Shown piece by piece: positions 5,148 to 6,005 of a stretch of 6,005 nucleotides of DNA. The position numbers and the translations under genes are program-made. The notes below the pieces were generated by a model. The model worked only from the letters and a program-made list of their open reading frames with translations, searched no databases and was not told the DNA's origin. Within the stretch, counting starts at the first letter, position 1. Every line of letters starts with the position of its first letter. The DNA is from Flammeovirgaceae bacterium (lineage in GTDB: Bacteria > Bacteroidota > Bacteroidia > Cytophagales > Cyclobacteriaceae): NCBI GenBank assembly GCA_022616575.1, contig JAKEEN010000027.1, forward strand, positions 1-6,005, given 5' to 3'.

Positions 5148-5834
5148 ATGATCAAGCTTCGCGATATCGATAAGTATGTTGACACACGGTTCCAGCGCAC
5201 ATTTATTTTAAAAGGCATCAACCTCGATGTTGAGCAAGGTGAATTTCTCACCATTATGGGTCCCAGCGGGGCGGGTAAATCAACCCTGATGAATATTATT
5301 GGCATGCTCGATGAGCCTTCGGCCGGTGAGTATTATTTCTTCGATCAGGCCGTGCATAAGATCAGGGAGAAACAGAAATCGGACATGCACAAAAACTACA
5401 TCGGTTTCATTTTTCAGGCCTATCACCTGATCGATGAACTAACCGTGTATGAAAACATTGAAACACCTCTCTTATATAAAGGAGTAAACGGGAGTCAGCG
5501 CAAAAGTATGGTGGCTGAATTGCTCGACCGGTTTAATATGGTAGCAAAGAAAGATTTGTTTCCGGAACAGTTAAGCGGGGGACAACAACAGTTGGTTGGA
5601 ATTGCCCGCGCCATTGTTGGGCAACCTAAATTATTATTAGCCGATGAGCCTACTGGAAATCTTCACAGCGATCAGGGCAAACAGATCATGGAGATTTTTA
5701 AAAAGTTGAACGATGAAGGCATCACTATCATCCAGGTAACACATTCGGAAGAAAATGCAAGGTATGGCAAGCGTATTGTGCGGGTAGCCGATGGCGCAGT
5801 AGTGGAAGATAGTTCAGTTGTAGAAAGAGTTTAA
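5148..5834 (+). CDS. ABC transporter ATP-binding protein, LolD/MacB type
   Basis: A 228-residue cytoplasmic ATPase of the LolD/MacB/FtsE group, which energises FtsX-like permeases. Motifs in order: Walker A G38-P-S-G-A-G-K44-S-T; Q-loop Q90 in 'GFIFQAYHL'; signature L142-S-G-G-Q-Q-Q; Walker B 'KLLLADEP' with D166 and E167; and switch histidine H199 in 'VTHS'. 'GFIFQ..(Y/F)HL...LT..EN...P' and 'EPTGNL' are typical of this export group. Two deviations: the residue after Q-Q-Q is leucine where arginine is usual, and the D-loop reads N-L-H-S instead of N-L-D-S. From memory, both occur in relatives from Bacteroidota, so the enzyme is probably active. The start at 5148 lies within the palindrome ATGAATTCAT; an earlier ATG at 5140 reads only M-N-S before a TGA overlapping the true start. 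A TolC-family gene follows after 3 bases, implying a tripartite efflux system whose permease and adaptor lie outside the window. Confidence 0.94.
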   Translation: MIKLRDIDKYVDTRFQRTFILKGINLDVEQGEFLTIMGPSGAGKSTLMNIIGMLDEPSAGEYYFFDQAVHKIREKQKSDMHKNYIGFIFQAYHLIDELTVYENIETPLLYKGVNGSQRKSMVAELLDRFNMVAKKDLFPEQLSGGQQQLVGIARAIVGQPKLLLADEPTGNLHSDQGKQIMEIFKKLNDEGITIIQVTHSEENARYGKRIVRVADGAVVEDSSVVERV

Positions 5835-5837
5835 GAT

Positions 5838-6005
5838 ATGATGAAGAAGTTTTTTTTAGGAGTTGTTTTAGTAGTTGTTTCATTTTTCGCCAAGGCACAG
5901 GAAAGTGTTTCAAAGCTCACGTTCCAAGAGGCCGTTAAGATCGGCATTCAAAATAATGTGAATGTTAATCAACAAGAGAATCAGCTATGGCAAAATCAGT
6001 CCCAA
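5838..6005 (+). CDS. TolC-family outer membrane efflux protein, N-terminus (partial)
   Basis: The first 56 residues are present before the right edge. Residues 1-21 are a signal peptide (M-M-K-K, hydrophobic core, F-F-A-K-A-Q). The mature start 'LTFQEAVKIGIQNNVNVNQQENQL' is the hallmark opening helix of TolC/OEP proteins, where a 'L(T/S)xxEAxxxAxxNN' segment begins the periplasmic coiled coil. The product would be the outer-membrane channel working with the upstream ABC ATPase. The ATG at 5841 is an equally possible start and changes only one residue. The 3-base gap after the ATPase stop indicates an operon. A run of eight T (5850-5857) in the signal-peptide coding region is worth noting for sequence accuracy. 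Confidence 0.85.
   Translation, partial: MMKKFFLGVVLVVVSFFAKAQESVSKLTFQEAVKIGIQNNVNVNQQENQLWQNQSQ

Overview
The window looks like chromosomal DNA of a Bacteroidota bacterium, probably of the Cytophagales type. This is inferred from short AT-rich leaders without Shine-Dalgarno sequences, many secreted proteins with a signal peptide ending in A-Q, a -7 element of the form TAnnTTTG (159-166, minus), a GxxExxY gene embedded in 'ctttgcg/cttagcg' repeats, and a TolC/ABC efflux operon of a kind common in that phylum. No species can be named. No rRNA, tRNA, transposase, phage gene or CRISPR array was seen, and no gene-free stretch exceeds 300 bases.

Layout. 1-136 (minus) is the 5' end of a secreted or membrane protein, possibly a TPR-type sensor kinase. 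It is divergent from 270-752 (plus), a secreted NTF2-like/SnoaL-fold protein, which is followed by 831-1328 (plus), a secreted SixA-like histidine phosphatase. A lipoprotein of unknown function (1325-1972, minus) meets the phosphatase tail to tail with a 4-base overlap. A 252-base divergent intergenic region (1973-2224) ends in an array of 7-bp repeats that runs into the start codon of an alpha/beta hydrolase (2225-3097). The hydrolase abuts an aldo/keto reductase (3098-4087) with no spacer, so the two are probably co-translated.

4088-4582 is a small cassette. It holds a GxxExxY-family gene (minus strand, PD-(D/E)XK nuclease fold), broken by a one-base frameshift exactly at an A-AAG-GGG run. 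Imperfect inverted repeats flank it, one of them forming a hairpin, and a 21-bp in-frame tandem duplication lies inside it. The cassette is followed by a stand-alone secreted OmpA-like peptidoglycan-binding domain (4605-5015).

The right end (5148-6005) starts an export operon: a LolD/MacB-type ABC ATPase, then the N-terminus of a TolC-family outer-membrane channel 3 bases downstream. The permease and periplasmic adaptor are presumably beyond the window. Upstream are a near-consensus sigma-54 promoter (5105-5121) and, about 85 bases before it, a GTGTCC-N6-GGACAC palindrome placed where an NtrC-family activator would bind.

Most genes belong to ordinary families. The parts worth a second look are the frameshifted GxxExxY cassette with its repeats, the heptamer leader of the hydrolase/reductase pair, and the putative sigma-54 control of the efflux operon. 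I do not see convincing evidence for an entirely new system.
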